Below are positions 16,250-16,933 of a DNA stretch of 16,933 bases, one piece after another. The notes beneath the pieces were generated by a model that made no database searches, was not told where the DNA came from, and worked only from the letters and a program-made list of their open reading frames with translations. Positions within the stretch are counted from its first letter, which is position 1, and the number at the start of each line of letters is the position of its first letter. The translations under genes and the position numbers were made by a program. This DNA comes from Bacteroidota bacterium (GTDB lineage Bacteria > Bacteroidota > Bacteroidia > Chitinophagales > Chitinophagaceae): contig JAFAFV010000152.1 in the NCBI GenBank assembly GCA_023423285.1, forward strand, positions 1 to 16,933. The letters run 5' to 3'.

Positions 16250-16933
16250 TTATGCAGGCACTACAGGATTCTCCTCGCGCTGCCAGAAACGATGCTGTTT
16301 AATCGCTTCCACAAATTCATCAAGGTTGCCGCTGGTAACAACGCCTTCTGACGGTACTTTATCTTCAGGTAATGCCGTTTTCAAAAGTTCTATACCTTCG
16401 TTATCCGCTCCAATGGGTTTGCAATGCTTAAATGCTTCTGCCACAAAATGCACCGCATCAGCATTGGTTAGTAATTCATTGATGCTTTCTCCACCGGGCA
16501 CATAAATCGCATCGAACAAAACAGAAGCCGTTGTATCATACCTCTCGCACACAGCATATTCATCGCCGCTAACAGTTATTACAAAGCCCTGGTGAGGTGC
16601 AATTATTTTTACCATGGCATACATGTCGCAAAGGTTCTTTTTAATAACTGTAAATGCTTCATCAGCCACGCCATCTGCAGTTAAAATGGCAATGCGTTTG
16701 GCCTTAATATTATCGGGCAACCGATGTGCCATGCTTAGTGATGGCGCCTTCTCAATAGTTTGAGGCACTTTAAAGGAATGATGGTCTTCCAGATTGCCAT
16801 CTGCCGGAATATTATCCGTAATGGGTTGTGGTAGTTTTTGCGGAACTAAACCTAACTTTTTCCCAACAACGTGAGCCAGATTTTCATCCACTTCCAGCAA
16901 CATATTTACCATTCTTTGCCTGATGGGTACATG
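16250..16933 (-). CDS. katE: Large-subunit (HPII-type) catalase, C-terminal part only, 5' end outside window
   Basis: The - strand frame is open to the window edge: seven codons (HVPIRQR) precede the apparent Met at 16912, and HVPIRQRMVNMLLEVDENLA matches the end of the clade-2 catalase core, where HPII enzymes have a segment on R-M/V-V-x-N-L-x-x-V-D-E-x-L-A. What follows is the extra flavodoxin/class-I-amidotransferase-like C-terminal domain: RIAILTADGV, KIIAPHQGFV, TASVLFDAIYVPGGESI, AEAFKHCKPIGADNEGIELL. That domain lacks the amidotransferase active site and stabilises the tetramer in known HPII enzymes. The heme-binding core, including catalytic His and Tyr, is outside the window. The full enzyme would detoxify hydrogen peroxide in the cytoplasm. 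It is not expected to be part of the eCIS. A stand-alone DJ-1/PfpI-like reading is less likely because the frame continues upstream. Confidence 0.88.
   Translation of the reverse strand, partial: HVPIRQRMVNMLLEVDENLAHVVGKKLGLVPQKLPQPITDNIPADGNLEDHHSFKVPQTIEKAPSLSMAHRLPDNIKAKRIAILTADGVADEAFTVIKKNLCDMYAMVKIIAPHQGFVITVSGDEYAVCERYDTTASVLFDAIYVPGGESINELLTNADAVHFVAEAFKHCKPIGADNEGIELLKTALPEDKVPSEGVVTSGNLDEFVEAIKQHRFWQREENPVVPA

Noticed and set aside
16250..16912. Stand-alone 220-residue DJ-1/PfpI-type protease or amidotransferase
   Set aside because: The frame continues to the window edge and the first residues match the end of the HPII catalase core, so this is a catalase C-terminal domain.
1..16933. 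CRISPR array, insertion sequence or integrase
   Set aside because: No regularly spaced repeats, transposase or recombinase-like proteins were found on either strand.

Overview
The window is the baseplate/spike section of an extracellular contractile injection system (eCIS, the phage-tail-like Afp/PVC/MAC family), followed by two unrelated housekeeping-type genes. The likely host is a Bacteroidota member, probably Chitinophagaceae-like. This rests on protein style, AT-leaning codon use, A/T-rich translation starts without strong Shine-Dalgarno sites, and very tight gene packing. The host is inferred from style, not from a search.

Positions 2-15350 (+ strand) hold eleven genes in one orientation, and nearly all are translationally coupled (ATGA overlaps, an 8-nt overlap, or 2-14 nt gaps). 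In order: a DUF4157 (eCIS-associated) protein that enters from the left edge and carries three separate HExxH metallopeptidase-type motifs; an Afp7-like CIS tube-family protein without LysM; a small stand-alone LysM-like protein; a gp27-like hub (gpD/late control D family); a gp5/gpV-like OB-fold spike; a PAAR-like spike tip; a gp25 baseplate wedge protein; two large baseplate-J-like wedge proteins; a gpI-like tail protein with an embedded beta-helix; and a DUF6519 protein with a long beta-helix. Together they would build the central spike and the baseplate wedges that trigger sheath contraction. The DUF4157 protein is the best candidate for cargo or a processing protease. Sheath, inner tube, tape measure, AAA+ ATPase, terminal cap and a recognisable tail fibre are not here and presumably lie to the left of the window or elsewhere.

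Positions 15351-15597 are non-coding. They contain an AT-rich stem-loop, a tRNA T-arm-like 13-mer and a good rho-independent terminator on the + strand. Converging on this from the right (- strand) are a low-affinity iron permease family protein (15598-16101) and the C-terminal part of a large-subunit (HPII-type) catalase that runs off the right edge. A long nested inverted repeat separates these two genes. They probably mark the edge of the eCIS locus.

The most notable points are the triple-HExxH DUF4157 protein, the splitting of spike and LysM modules into separate genes, shared Cys-rich N-termini on both baseplate-J proteins, and two beta-helix proteins that could replace or supplement tail fibres.
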